44,054 bases of DNA from positions 1-44,054 of the forward strand of contig JABXKR010000152.1 in assembly GCA_013619145.1 (NCBI GenBank), written 5' to 3'. Numbering within the stretch: the first letter of the stretch is position 1; each line of letters starts with the position of its first letter. Positions 8,861 to 18,003 of the stretch are shown piece by piece. The notes beneath the pieces are model-generated. The model was not told where the DNA came from. It searched no databases and worked only from the letters and a program-made list of their open reading frames with translations. Both the position numbers and the translations under genes were made by a program. The stretch is from Psychromonas sp. (lineage in GTDB: Bacteria > Pseudomonadota > Gammaproteobacteria > Enterobacterales > Psychromonadaceae).

Positions 8861-9481
8861 ATGAAAATATCTGTAAAAGCTTTATTGTTAATTAAAACTA
8901 TTATTCATCTGTCAGCTTTTGGCACTATTTTTTATCTCTATTATTTAATTGATTTAGATCTGTTGGGGGCAGATCCTGTAAAAGAGATGATCCATTTTTT
9001 AGGCAAAACAGCACTTAACTTTTTATTGCTGACCTTGCTGGTAACGCCTTTAGCTAAAGGTTTAAAACAGCCCTTGTTAATGCGCACGCGGCGTTTATTA
9101 GGTTTATATTGCTTTGCCTGGGCTTGTTTACATCTAACTGTTTTTCTTTGGCTGGAGCTAAATTGGCAGCTGGCTTTTTTTATTGATGAAGTGATTAAAC
9201 GTCCTTATTTGACGCTTGGTGCAGGGGCCTGGCTGATTCTGCTGTTATTAGCTATTACATCAGTAAATGTATTGAAAAAGAAAATGAAAAAAGCCTGGTT
9301 TACTTTACACCGTTTTGTTTATTGGGCCGTTTTATTTGCTGTTATACATTATTACTGGTCAGTAAAATCAGGCTTAATTGAGCCGACAATCTATTTACTT
9401 ATCTGTCTGCTATTACTTGCGCAACGCAAAGATTATTTTAAATCATTACTATTTAAAAGCAGATCTAAAATTAGAAAATAA
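8861..9481 (+). CDS. msrQ: Heme-binding subunit MsrQ of the MsrPQ system
   Basis: Inner-membrane cytochrome b-type protein that passes electrons from the quinone pool or flavin reductase to MsrP. It has 206 residues (E. coli 211), with about five or six hydrophobic helices and the ferric-reductase-like arrangement of His residues (HFLGKTALNF, CLHLTVF, LHRFVYWAVLFAVIHYYW). A strong AGAAGGA ribosome site precedes the ATG. The gene is followed within 15-50 bases by a bidirectional terminator shared with the convergent panD. Confidence 0.95.
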   Translation: MKISVKALLLIKTIIHLSAFGTIFYLYYLIDLDLLGADPVKEMIHFLGKTALNFLLLTLLVTPLAKGLKQPLLMRTRRLLGLYCFAWACLHLTVFLWLELNWQLAFFIDEVIKRPYLTLGAGAWLILLLLAITSVNVLKKKMKKAWFTLHRFVYWAVLFAVIHYYWSVKSGLIEPTIYLLICLLLLAQRKDYFKSLLFKSRSKIRK

Positions 9482-9495
9482 ATAGCAGGTACAAA

Positions 9496-9532
9496 AAATC
9501 CGCTAACAGGCTGGCCATTAGCGGATTTTTTT
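9496..9532. terminator. Bidirectional terminator between msrQ and panD
   Basis: AAATCCGCTAA (9496-9506) pairs with TTAGCGGATTT (9518-9528) around an 11-base loop. T runs follow the stem on the plus strand (9525-9532) and also on the minus strand (complement of the A run before 9497). It can therefore end both the msrPQ and the pan transcripts. Confidence 0.88.
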
Positions 9533-9558
9533 ATTGTTTTTTGGGGCTCTAGTGGCGA

Positions 9559-9939
9559 TTAAGCAACTTGAACTGGCACATCTTTACTGGTGCGAACAAT
9601 ATTATTTTGTGCATCTAAATACACTAAACTTGGTTTGTGATTTGCAATTTCCGCTGCATTTAAGCTGGCGTAAGCACAGATAATCACACGGTCACCAACG
9701 GCTGCCATGCGAGCCGCTGCACCATTAACTGAAATGATTTTTGATCCTCGCTCACCTGATATGGCATAAGTTGAAAAACGACCGCCAGTTTCAATATTGT
9801 AAATTTCGATTTTCTCGTATTCTAGAATGCCGGATTGATCTAGAAAATCTTGATCGATAGCACATGAACCTTCGTAATTTAATTCAGCATGTGTCACGCG
9901 AGCTTGGTGAAGTTTGCCGGTAAGCATTGTTTTTTGCAT
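9559..9939 (-). CDS. panD: Aspartate 1-decarboxylase
   Basis: Makes beta-alanine from aspartate for pantothenate synthesis. The 126-residue length equals E. coli PanD. The self-cleavage site that creates the pyruvoyl cofactor is intact (YEGSCAID, Gly24-Ser25), as is the [15 protein letters not shown] segment. An AAAGG ribosome site lies 8 bases before the ATG. It is the last gene of the minus-strand panB-panC-panD series, 71 bases after panC, and ends at a bidirectional terminator. Confidence 0.97.
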   Translation of the reverse strand: MQKTMLTGKLHQARVTHAELNYEGSCAIDQDFLDQSGILEYEKIEIYNIETGGRFSTYAISGERGSKIISVNGAAARMAAVGDRVIICAYASLNAAEIANHKPSLVYLDAQNNIVRTSKDVPVQVA

Positions 9940-10010
9940 ACAAAAACCTTTCTATTCTAGTAATAATTCGCTGTATTATTCAGCAATGTTGCGACTATAA
10001 AGTAAAACTT

Positions 10011-10865
10011 CTAATGGTGCAAATTTACGACTTTATTATCAATTAGACGTGTACAGCCTAAAAAGGCCGCCACTAAAATAACCACTTGTTTACTGTTCTT
10101 CTCAACTGCTTGTAATGTACTGCTATCAACGATGTCAATCGCATCAACATTAAAACCCGCACTGTTAATTTCTCTTGATGCATCATGGATTAATAGTGAA
10201 TGTTCAACTTGTTGTTTTTGTACATCGACAGCGAGTTGATTCATTACTTTTGCTAAAAAAGGGGCTTTCTCTTTTTCTGCAATACTTAGTTTATTATTAC
10301 GAGAACTCATCGCTAAACCACTGGGCTCGCGTACCGTGGCCACGGGAATGATTTCAATGGGTAATGCCAAGTCAAATACCATCTGTTTAACGATGGCCAA
10401 TTGTTGAAAGTCTTTCTCACCAAAACAAGCGTAATCAGGTTGTACGAGATTGAAAAGCTTATTAACTATGGTGCTCATACCACGGAAATGCCCTGGGCGA
10501 AGCTCCCCCTCCAAACAATCGGATAAACCGGGTACTTCAACATAGGTCTGCTTTGCTAAACCATTGGGGTAAATCACTTCAGCTGAGGGGGTAAAAACAA
10601 TATCGACCCCTTCCTGTGTCAGAGCTTGCGTATCTGCTTCAAGCGTTTTAGGGTAATTCTGTAAATCCTGTGCATTATTAAACTGCATTGGATTAACAAA
10701 AATACTTACCACAACAACAGGCGCTTTTTTCTTAGCTTGACGCACTAACTGCAGGTGTCCGTCATGCAAGTTGCCCATGGTGGGAACAAATGCAATTTCT
10801 TGCCCTTGTTGTTTTAGTTGTTTGATCTTTTCTCGCAACAGTTTGGGATCGTTAATAATGTGCAT
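10011..10865 (-). CDS. panC: Pantothenate synthetase (pantoate-beta-alanine ligase)
   Basis: ATP-dependent condensation of pantoate with beta-alanine, the final step of vitamin B5 synthesis. It has 284 residues (E. coli 283). The HIGH-like nucleotide motif is visible in PTMGNLHDGH (residues 28-37), followed by VVVSIFVNPMQF and the MSSRN loop corresponding to KMSKS. It lies 17 bases downstream of panB, so the two are co-transcribed. The ribosome site before its ATG is weak (GAAAAG), consistent with coupling to panB. Confidence 0.97.
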   Translation of the reverse strand: MHIINDPKLLREKIKQLKQQGQEIAFVPTMGNLHDGHLQLVRQAKKKAPVVVVSIFVNPMQFNNAQDLQNYPKTLEADTQALTQEGVDIVFTPSAEVIYPNGLAKQTYVEVPGLSDCLEGELRPGHFRGMSTIVNKLFNLVQPDYACFGEKDFQQLAIVKQMVFDLALPIEIIPVATVREPSGLAMSSRNNKLSIAEKEKAPFLAKVMNQLAVDVQKQQVEHSLLIHDASREINSAGFNVDAIDIVDSSTLQAVEKNSKQVVILVAAFLGCTRLIDNKVVNLHH

Positions 10866-10882
10866 ATTGTTATTCTTTTCTA

Positions 10883-11677
10883 TTAGTAAAAGCTGTGTTC
10901 AGAAGATGGGAATGATCCGTTTTCCACCTGTTCTTTATAAAGTGCAACCGCGCGGCGAATATCACCGGTTTCAATTAGGAAGTTTTTCGAGAACTTCGGA
11001 CAGAAACCAGCTGAAATGCCAAATGCATCATGCATCACCAAAATCTGTCCATCGGTTTCATTACCTGCGCCAATACCGATCACCGGTATTTGTAATGCTT
11101 TGCTTACCCGGGCGGCAAGCGGTACCGGCACACATTCTAACACTAATAACTGTATGCCTGATTTCTCCAGCATTAATGCATCTCTAATCAGTAACTCAGC
11201 TTCTTCTTCTTCACGCGCTTGTACTTTATAACCGCCAAATACATTAACGGATTGCGGCGTTAAACCAAGGTGCCCACAAACAGGAATGCCACGCTCAACT
11301 AATCCTTTTACCGACTCAGTGAGCCATTTACCACCTTCTAATTTCACCATATTTGCGCCGGCACGCATTAAAGTAGCAGCATTTTCATAAGTTTGCTCGG
11401 GTGTCGCATAACTCATAAAGGGTAAATCAGAGATAATCAGTGCGTTTGCAGCTGTGCTAGCAACTGATTTGGTATGGTATTTTATATCTTCAACGGTCAC
11501 GGGTAGAGTGGAATCATGTCCTTGTAAAACCATGCCAAGTGAGTCACCGACTAATAAAACCTGGATATCGGCTTGGTCAAAAATAGCTGCAAAACTCGCA
11601 TCATATGCGGTAATACAGGTTATTTTTTGATTGTCTTGCTTCATTTTAGCCAAACGAGAAACGCTAATTTTAGCCAT
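10883..11677 (-). CDS. panB: 3-methyl-2-oxobutanoate hydroxymethyltransferase
   Basis: First committed step of pantoate synthesis, transferring a hydroxymethyl group from methylene-tetrahydrofolate to ketoisovalerate. The 264 residues match E. coli PanB. The metal and substrate segment [18 protein letters not shown] and the catalytic Glu region near [17 protein letters not shown] are present. A GGAG site lies 6 bases before the ATG. It follows folK by 55 bases. Its need for a folate cofactor gives a functional link with the upstream folK. Confidence 0.97.
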   Translation of the reverse strand: MAKISVSRLAKMKQDNQKITCITAYDASFAAIFDQADIQVLLVGDSLGMVLQGHDSTLPVTVEDIKYHTKSVASTAANALIISDLPFMSYATPEQTYENAATLMRAGANMVKLEGGKWLTESVKGLVERGIPVCGHLGLTPQSVNVFGGYKVQAREEEEAELLIRDALMLEKSGIQLLVLECVPVPLAARVSKALQIPVIGIGAGNETDGQILVMHDAFGISAGFCPKFSKNFLIETGDIRRAVALYKEQVENGSFPSSEHSFY

Positions 11678-11732
11678 GATTACTCCTAAATCAGAAATAT
11701 GTATAAATTTTGAATTGTTGGTCGAAAATGAT

Positions 11733-12080
11733 TTAATTATTCACAGATGATTGTGTATTGTTTATCTGCTGATCACCATACAAGATAATATCAAGATCTA
11801 AAGTACGAGGTCCCCAGCGGTTCTCTTTGCGCTCTCGCCCTTGTAATAACTCTATTTTTTGTAATTCATCTAATAAATCAAGTGCAGATAACTGTGTATC
11901 CAGCTGCGCGACCGCATTAATGTAATCGGGTTGATCTTGCGGGCCCATCGGGGCGCTACAGTACAATGATGACTTATTAGTCAGCTGAGTATTAGGTAAA
12001 CCTTTAAGCGCTTCAATTGCTTGTTTTGCTTGTTTGATAGGATCTGCTTGATTACTACCAATACCAATATAACTAATCAT
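11733..12080 (-). CDS. folK: HPPK (folate synthesis), C-terminally truncated
   Basis: Family: 6-hydroxymethyl-7,8-dihydropterin pyrophosphokinase. The N-terminal 105 or so residues match E. coli FolK well, including [11 protein letters not shown], the [17 protein letters not shown] core with both Mg-binding aspartates, and the catalytic arginines. Only 115 residues are present against about 159. The sequence ends in [10 protein letters not shown] and a stop, where the family continues with the VPHYDMKNRGFML segment and the PL-EIAP end. No frame in the 55 bases before panB restores that segment. The start overlaps pcnB by 8 bases. The protein may be inactive or weakened, unless a second folK exists. 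Confidence 0.9.
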   Translation of the reverse strand: MISYIGIGSNQADPIKQAKQAIEALKGLPNTQLTNKSSLYCSAPMGPQDQPDYINAVAQLDTQLSALDLLDELQKIELLQGRERKENRWGPRTLDLDIILYGDQQINNTQSSVNN

Positions 12081-13488
12081 TATTATTAATCGCTTTTGTT
12101 TTACGTTTACTGCTTGAATATTTACGTTTTTTACTCGGATTTTTATGCTCAGGCTTAACTTCAGTCGCTTTATTACTGGTGTTTCGGCTGTAGTTATGTT
12201 CCGGTAATTTATTGTGCTCCTGATATTCCTGCCACCAAGCGGTTAATTCAGCAAGTTCACTGCTTTGCTCTATTTGGGCGCGCAGTGATAGGAAATCAAA
12301 AGCAGCACGGAATTTAATATGATGGTAAACACGTTGTGCTCGTTTGCCGCCAAAGCGTGGTAAGCGCAGTTGTAACATCCAGATATCACGGATTGTGGCT
12401 GTAAAACGCTTCGGAATAGCGATGGTTTTTACCTGAATGCTGAGCACTTCATTCATCGCTAATAAAAAGGCATCGTGATCATCCATGCCACTTTCAAAGC
12501 TGATCGCATGAACGCGCTGCTCCAGCGGATACCACAACATAACGGCATAAATATAAGCTGGCGTTACACGTTTTCCCTGTGCAATACGGGCGTCACTATC
12601 AATCAGTGCCTGCTCAATAATGGCATTGGCGTTATCGTCTTCGCCATCTTTAAATAGAATGGGGAATAGCATCTGCAGCAATTTGTATTCTTTTAGTAAA
12701 CGGTAGGTTTTCAGACCTTGTCCCGATAGCAGTAATTTAATCACTTCATCAAAATGACGGGCTGCAGGGATATCTTGTAAAAGCGGTGCTAAGCGACGGA
12801 TCGGCTCGGCACATTGATCACTGATGGTAAGATCTAATTTGCCAGCAAAGCGAATGGCACGCATCATACGCACGGGATCTTCCCGATAACGTACCTCAGG
12901 ATCACCAATTAAGGTTAATTTGCGCTCAGCCAAATCACTCATTCCGCCGCAGAAGTCGTAAAGTGAGAAATCTGCAATATCGTAATACAGCGCATTAACG
13001 GTAAAATCACGGCGCTCTGCATCTTCTTCTAAAGAGCCATAAACATTATCACGCAGCAACATACCCTCTTGTGATTGTTTTACTTTTTGTATGTCTTGTG
13101 CATCTTTGTCGTCGTGATGACCTCGGAAAGTTGCCACTTCAATCACTTCACGACCAAATAAAATATGTGCTAAACGGAAACGGCGTCCAATTAATCGACA
13201 ATTACGAAATAACGCCTTGACCTCTTCCGGTGTCGCATTGGTCGTGATATCAAAATCTTTAGGTTTAAGCCCAAGTAACAGATCACGCACACCGCCGCCC
13301 ACCAATAAAGCACGGAACCCGGCATTATGTAGGCGATACAGAACTTTTAAGGCATTTTCATCAATATCTTTACGTGAGATAGAGTGTTGATCACGAGGGA
13401 TTTTATAAATATCCAATGTCGTTGTTTGTGCTTTATTATTCTTATTTTTTGTAAACACTTTCTTAACGAATTTTTTTAATCGTTTAAT
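12073..13488 (-). CDS. pcnB: Poly(A) polymerase I, probable AUU start
   Basis: Adds 3' poly(A) tails that promote RNA decay. The nucleotidyltransferase head LLVGGGVRDLLLGLKPKDFD and the RRFRLAHILFGREVIEVATF segment are clear, and a basic C-terminal tail is present as in the family. The obvious GTG start is at 13458 but has no ribosome site. Ten codons upstream an ATT (13488-13486) sits 8 bases after GAGG, and the extra residues (IKRLKKFVKKVFTKN) align with the E. coli N-terminus. E. coli pcnB is known to start with AUU, which limits its translation. This gives 471 residues. The gene overlaps folK, and a palindromic repeat element begins about 30 bases upstream. Confidence 0.93.
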   Translation of the reverse strand: MKRLKKFVKKVFTKNKNNKAQTTTLDIYKIPRDQHSISRKDIDENALKVLYRLHNAGFRALLVGGGVRDLLLGLKPKDFDITTNATPEEVKALFRNCRLIGRRFRLAHILFGREVIEVATFRGHHDDKDAQDIQKVKQSQEGMLLRDNVYGSLEEDAERRDFTVNALYYDIADFSLYDFCGGMSDLAERKLTLIGDPEVRYREDPVRMMRAIRFAGKLDLTISDQCAEPIRRLAPLLQDIPAARHFDEVIKLLLSGQGLKTYRLLKEYKLLQMLFPILFKDGEDDNANAIIEQALIDSDARIAQGKRVTPAYIYAVMLWYPLEQRVHAISFESGMDDHDAFLLAMNEVLSIQVKTIAIPKRFTATIRDIWMLQLRLPRFGGKRAQRVYHHIKFRAAFDFLSLRAQIEQSSELAELTAWWQEYQEHNKLPEHNYSRNTSNKATEVKPEHKNPSKKRKYSSSKRKTKAINNND

Positions 13489-13516
13489 AACCCTATCCTC
13501 GGTGATTGTTGCTTTA

Positions 13517-13777
13517 TGCCCAAACTACTTGGAAATGTAAATTCAGAGCCTAGTTCGGATGTCAGAACAAGGCACAATATGAAGAGAATGGTATTCCCTT
13601 TTTGAATATTGTAACGCAGTGCTGGCTTTCGAGCTAGGTCCCCGTAGGGTAAGGCGAGAAGTAACCATCTTCGGCGTTATAAAGCCTTGATGTAGAGTGA
13701 CTAGACCTTCGACTTTATGCCTTGAATCTAGTCACTTCTCGCCTTGCTGACTCCTGCATTTCCAAGTAGCTTGGGTA
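13517..13777. mobile_element. MITE-like palindromic element between gluQ and pcnB
   Basis: The ends are a 19-bp terminal inverted repeat with one mismatch (CCCAAACTACTTGGAAATG at 13519-13537 and its complement at 13757-13775). Inside are further inverted repeats: AAGGCGAGAAGT (13651-13662) with ACTTCTCGCCTT (13734-13745), and GTGACTAGA (13697-13705) with TCTAGTCAC (13727-13735). No ORF of note is present, so any transposition would need a transposase in trans. Shorter sequences with the same ends occur at 21222, 25292 and 27425. It fills most of the 356-base gap between gluQ and pcnB. Confidence 0.75.
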
Positions 13778-13844
13778 TTTAATGTAGCTTGAAAAAATCA
13801 AGCGCTTATTTTATGTGCGTGGCCCGCTAAAAACAAATTAATTT

Positions 13845-14732
13845 TCAAATTTGAATTTCGAGTTGTTTAGGGACTTTATCTAAAGACCAGTTTTTAACGG
13901 CCCATTCTAAGATTTTTGCACAACTAGTTGTATCGACATTATCTGTAACAGTATGGCCGAGAAAATCTAATGCTTTTAATAATGTAGGAACCGGGTTTTC
14001 TTTATCGATAGCCAATGCATGGTTTTGTTTTGACAGCTTTTGGCCGGGGGACGTGACCGCAACAGGTAAATGGATATATTTAGGCGCTTGTGCATCGAGT
14101 AATTGATATAAAGTGATTTGTTTGCCCGTGGTATTTATCAGATCTGCACCACGTACTATTTCTGTTATCGCCTGATTAATATCATCAATCACTACCGCAA
14201 GATTATAGGCGTATAAACCATCTTTGCGCTTAATAATAAAGTCTTCGTGTGTTTCAACACTATTAAAACAAACCTCACCTTGCAGTTGGTCATGAAAATG
14301 GGAGACAGGTTTTCCCAGTTTTTGTAAATTAATACGCAATGAGTTACCGCTTAAAGTTAGCTGTTTATCTCGGCAATGACCTAAGTAGACACCGCCTTGC
14401 TGTTTAATTATTTTGCGGGTGCAGGCGCAGGCATAAGTGAGCTTTTGATCTGCTAACTGAGCTAGCGTTTTTTCATAAGCTTGGCATCGATGGCTCTGAT
14501 AAATAACTTCGCCATCCCAATTTAATCCATAGGCTTGTAGCGTTTCTAGGATATCTTGTGTTGCGCCGGCGACCTCTCGCGGGGGATCAATATCATCAAT
14601 ACGAACTTGCCAGATACCTTGCAATGATTTAGCTTGCAGATAACTACCCAAGGCTGCCACTAATGAACCAAAGTGCAGCGGGCCGGAAGGTGATGGGGCA
14701 AAACGACCTCGATAAGGTTTTTTGTTACTCAA
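13845..14732 (-). CDS. gluQ: Glutamyl-queuosine tRNA(Asp) synthetase
   Basis: A GluRS paralogue lacking the anticodon-binding domain; it attaches glutamate to queuosine in the tRNA-Asp anticodon. The class I motif is in RGRFAPSPSGPLHFGSL, the zinc-site Cys residues lie in YACACTRK and YLGHCR, and KLSKQNHA is the KMSKS equivalent. I chose the TTG at 14732, which has GGAG 9 bases upstream and gives a 295-residue protein starting SNKKPYRGRF, as in orthologues. A TTG at 14753 lies inside the dksA terminator hairpin and is less likely. It follows dksA, as in E. coli. Confidence 0.93.
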   Translation of the reverse strand: MSNKKPYRGRFAPSPSGPLHFGSLVAALGSYLQAKSLQGIWQVRIDDIDPPREVAGATQDILETLQAYGLNWDGEVIYQSHRCQAYEKTLAQLADQKLTYACACTRKIIKQQGGVYLGHCRDKQLTLSGNSLRINLQKLGKPVSHFHDQLQGEVCFNSVETHEDFIIKRKDGLYAYNLAVVIDDINQAITEIVRGADLINTTGKQITLYQLLDAQAPKYIHLPVAVTSPGQKLSKQNHALAIDKENPVPTLLKALDFLGHTVTDNVDTTSCAKILEWAVKNWSLDKVPKQLEIQI

Positions 14733-14749
14733 AAGTAGAGACTCCGCAA

Positions 14750-14785
14750 ACAAAAACGGCTAGCACAAGGCTAACCGTTATTTTT
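14750..14785 (-). terminator. Terminator downstream of dksA
   Basis: On the minus strand AACGGTTAGC and GCTAGCCGTT pair (one G-U) around a CTTGT loop and are followed by a TTTTGTTTG tract. It lies 17 bases after the dksA stop and just before the gluQ start. gluQ expression therefore depends on readthrough or on a promoter inside the hairpin region. Confidence 0.75.
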
Positions 14786-14801
14786 TATTCAAAGGTACAA
14801 A

Positions 14802-15251
14802 TTAACCTACAATTTGTTTTTCTTTGATTTCAGCTAATGTTTTACAATCAATGCATAAATCTGCTGTAGGGCGCGCTTCTAAACGGCGAATACCTATTTC
14901 AATGCCGCAAGACTCACAGAAACCAAAATCGTCTTCTTCGATTTTGTTCAATGTCTTAGTGATTTTCTTAATTAAACGACGTTCACGATCACGCGCACGT
15001 AGTTCTAAGCTAAATTCTTCTTCTTGTGCAGCTCTGTCAACAGGATCCGGAAAATTAGCTGCTTCATCTTTCATATGATCAACTGTACGGTCAACTTCTT
15101 CACGTAATTGTGTGCGCCATGCTTCAAGAATTTTTGTGAAGTGATCACGTTGCGCCTGATCCATGTATTCGTCGCTGCTTTTTGCCTTATACGGCTCCAA
15201 TCCGGCAATGGCTAAAATACCTAATGTTTTTTTAGTGCTGTTGGCTGGCAT
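14802..15251 (-). CDS. dksA: RNA polymerase-binding transcription factor DksA
   Basis: Binds the RNA polymerase secondary channel and works with ppGpp to repress rRNA promoters and activate amino-acid promoters. The 149 residues match E. coli DksA (151). The coiled-coil tip [19 protein letters not shown] carries the essential Asp residues, and the zinc finger is CESCG … CIDC. The ATG at 15251 follows AAGGA at 7 bases; a longer in-frame ATG at 15275 lacks a site. The 15252-15502 gap presumably holds the divergent promoters of dksA and hrpB; I see no sharp consensus in it. Confidence 0.97.
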   Translation of the reverse strand: MPANSTKKTLGILAIAGLEPYKAKSSDEYMDQAQRDHFTKILEAWRTQLREEVDRTVDHMKDEAANFPDPVDRAAQEEEFSLELRARDRERRLIKKITKTLNKIEEDDFGFCESCGIEIGIRRLEARPTADLCIDCKTLAEIKEKQIVG

Positions 15252-15502
15252 AGAACTTTCCTTTAATTGATGCATGATTGACTGCGCGAATTTACTTGCA
15301 TCAATACAGTGACAAAATGAGATTAAACCTTCGTAGAAATTAAGCTAAAATGGCAGTGCTTATTTTCGGCGGCTATCTATAGCAAGTTAATGCGGTAAAG
15401 TCAAATGTTATGTGTTGCTTTATGATGTTCTAACTTGATTTATTTGTAGAAATGCCAAACATTACACAATGCGACAACTTTGCTATTTTATTGGAGAATT
15501 AT

Positions 15503-17986
15503 TTGTCCTCTTTACCTATTGAGTCTGTTCTTGAAGAATTACAGTCAAGTTTATCACTTGCCCCGCAAGTAATATTACAAGCGCCTCCCGGGGCAGGTAA
15601 ATCGACATTTTTACCCTTTACCATGGTTAAAGAGAAATGGTTTACAGGCAAAATCATTATGCTCGAGCCTCGCAGATTGGCGGCCAAAAATATCGCATTT
15701 TATCTTGCTTCTTTGATGGATGAATCTGTAGGTAAAAAAATCGGTTATCGGATGCGTGGTGAGAATAAAACCAGTAAAGAGACACAACTGGAAATTGTTA
15801 CCGAAGGGGTGTTAACAAGAATGCTGCAGTCCGATCCTGAATTAACAGGGACCGACTTGCTTATTTTTGATGAATTTCATGAACGAAATTTACAGGGGGA
15901 CTTAGGGCTGGCATTGGCACTTGATGTACAAGCAGGACTGCGCGAAGATCTGAAAATATTGATTATGTCGGCAACACTTGAGAACAGTCACTTACAAGAT
16001 AAACTGCCCGACGCACTTTGTATATCATCTCAAGGGCGTTCTTACCCGATTCAATATATCTATCAAAATAGCGTTTCTAAACAGACCTTAATTATTGATC
16101 TGGTCAAATTAATTAAACGTGCCTATCAGGAGCAAAGCGGTAATATTTTAGTCTTTGTGGCGGGGATTAAAGAGATAAAACAGTGCGAATCTTTATTAGC
16201 TGATTATTTTTCAGCATTACAAGATAAAGTATTAATCGCCCCTTTATATGGCGCTTTAACGCTAAATGAACAGCAGAAAGCGATTAGCAATTGTGATTCT
16301 GGAATACGTAAAATTGTTATCGCCACTAATATTGCAGAAACCAGTTTAACTATTGAAGGCATCTCCGTAGTGGTGGACTCGGGATTTGAGCGCTGCATGT
16401 CCTATCAGCCACAGTCTGGTATCGGCAAGTTACAGACGCAACGTATCAGTGAAGCAAACGCCACGCAACGGGCTGGGCGTGCCGGACGATTAAGTGCTGG
16501 TTGTTGTTATCGTTTATGGTCGCCTGAAACCCGTTTAAACAAACAAATTTCACCAGAAATTAATCGTAGTGATTTAACCTCCTTAGTTTTAGAGCTGCTT
16601 AATTGGGGAGTCAGCTCTCCTGCAGATCTCTCTTTTATTACGCAACCGCCTGCAAGGCATGTCGAAACTGCGAAATCGTTATTAGAAATTTTTGGCGCTA
16701 TTGATAATAAAGGGCGCTGCACCAAGCATGGACAAGCGATCGTCAAGCTTGGCGTGAATCCACGTTTGGGGCATCTTTTATTAGAGGCGATTGAGTTCCA
16801 AAAAGAGCATGCAATAGCAGGTTTAGTTGAGCTTGCATGTTTGCTGGTAGCATTGCTTGAAAGTAATGAAAAAAGTAGTGATGATATTGAAACATGTTTA
16901 AGTAAACCCTCGTTTGCAGTTAAACAGCAACAAGCACTTTTATTGAAAAAATGCCAATTAAAAAAATCAGCAGGGCCTTTACCATTAAACTATTGCGGTC
17001 TGTTACTCGCACTGGCGTTTCCAGATCGCATTGCACAAGCTCGCGATCTGAATAATGGTGTGTATTTATTAAGTAATGGTATTGGTGTTTGTTTGCTTCG
17101 TGAGTCAAATTTAATCGGGCAAAAGATGCTGGTGGTGGCTGATTTGGCGATGTCGGATCGGAGTGTAAACAGCATGGTTTATAAAGCCTGCGTTATTTCA
17201 TTAGCGACATTAGAAGAGTTCTTACCTCACTATTTCACCGCAAGTGAAGTTATCCGCTGGTCACTGCCCGGTAAAAAATTACTGGCCGAAAAGCGCCTGA
17301 ATCTGGGCAAGCTGGTGATCAAAAAGCAGCCACTCACTAACCTTAGCAATCAGCAAAAAACAGAGGCGATACTAGCGGGTATTAAACAAACAGGGCTGTC
17401 GGTTTTAACTTGGTCAGATGAAAACAGACAACTGCTGACACGATTATCTTATGCTTTTTTACAACTCTCGCAGGTTAATTACACAATAGATTTCCCTGAC
17501 TTTTCAGAGCAAGTTTTAGTGGATGATATGGAGTTGTGGCTGGCGCCATATTTAAATGGAGTCACTAAACCGGAGCAGTTAAAACGAATCGATCTGAAAG
17601 GGGCATTACTTTCGCGTTTATCCTGGCCTGTATTGCAGGTTTTTAATGATCTTTTTCCCACCTCTGTCAAAGTGCCGACAGGTTCAAATATTAAAATCAG
17701 TTATCGGGATAATGAAACGCCTGTATTATCGGTGCGTATGCAGGAATTGTTTGGTCAACAGGAGACACCTAGCATTTTTGAGGGGCGGATTAAGTTACAA
17801 TTAGCGCTGCTTTCGCCTGCAAGACGACCATTGCAGTTAACCCAAGATTTAGCCACTTTCTGGCAAGGTGCTTATAACGATGTAAAAAAAGAGATGCGCG
17901 GTCGATATCCAAAACATTATTGGCCAGATAATCCCCTTGAGGCAGTGGCAACAAGACGCACTAAAAAACATATAGATCAAAAATAG
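15503..17986 (+). CDS. hrpB: ATP-dependent helicase HrpB
   Basis: A DEAH/RHA-family RNA helicase of unclear cellular role. Motif I is APPGAGKST, motif II is DEFH (IFDEFHERN), motif III is SAT, and motif VI lies in QRAGRAGR. The helicase-associated and HrpB-specific C-terminal regions follow. I chose the TTG at 15503 because it has GGAG 6 bases upstream and gives MSSLPIESVLEEL, which matches the E. coli start; the ATG at 15452 adds 17 residues without a ribosome site. The 827-residue length fits the family. It lies 17 bases upstream of mrcB, the E. coli gene order. Confidence 0.94.
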   Translation: MSSLPIESVLEELQSSLSLAPQVILQAPPGAGKSTFLPFTMVKEKWFTGKIIMLEPRRLAAKNIAFYLASLMDESVGKKIGYRMRGENKTSKETQLEIVTEGVLTRMLQSDPELTGTDLLIFDEFHERNLQGDLGLALALDVQAGLREDLKILIMSATLENSHLQDKLPDALCISSQGRSYPIQYIYQNSVSKQTLIIDLVKLIKRAYQEQSGNILVFVAGIKEIKQCESLLADYFSALQDKVLIAPLYGALTLNEQQKAISNCDSGIRKIVIATNIAETSLTIEGISVVVDSGFERCMSYQPQSGIGKLQTQRISEANATQRAGRAGRLSAGCCYRLWSPETRLNKQISPEINRSDLTSLVLELLNWGVSSPADLSFITQPPARHVETAKSLLEIFGAIDNKGRCTKHGQAIVKLGVNPRLGHLLLEAIEFQKEHAIAGLVELACLLVALLESNEKSSDDIETCLSKPSFAVKQQQALLLKKCQLKKSAGPLPLNYCGLLLALAFPDRIAQARDLNNGVYLLSNGIGVCLLRESNLIGQKMLVVADLAMSDRSVNSMVYKACVISLATLEEFLPHYFTASEVIRWSLPGKKLLAEKRLNLGKLVIKKQPLTNLSNQQKTEAILAGIKQTGLSVLTWSDENRQLLTRLSYAFLQLSQVNYTIDFPDFSEQVLVDDMELWLAPYLNGVTKPEQLKRIDLKGALLSRLSWPVLQVFNDLFPTSVKVPTGSNIKISYRDNETPVLSVRMQELFGQQETPSIFEGRIKLQLALLSPARRPLQLTQDLATFWQGAYNDVKKEMRGRYPKHYWPDNPLEAVATRRTKKHIDQK

Positions 17987-18003
17987 AAACAGTTGGGAAG
18001 TTG

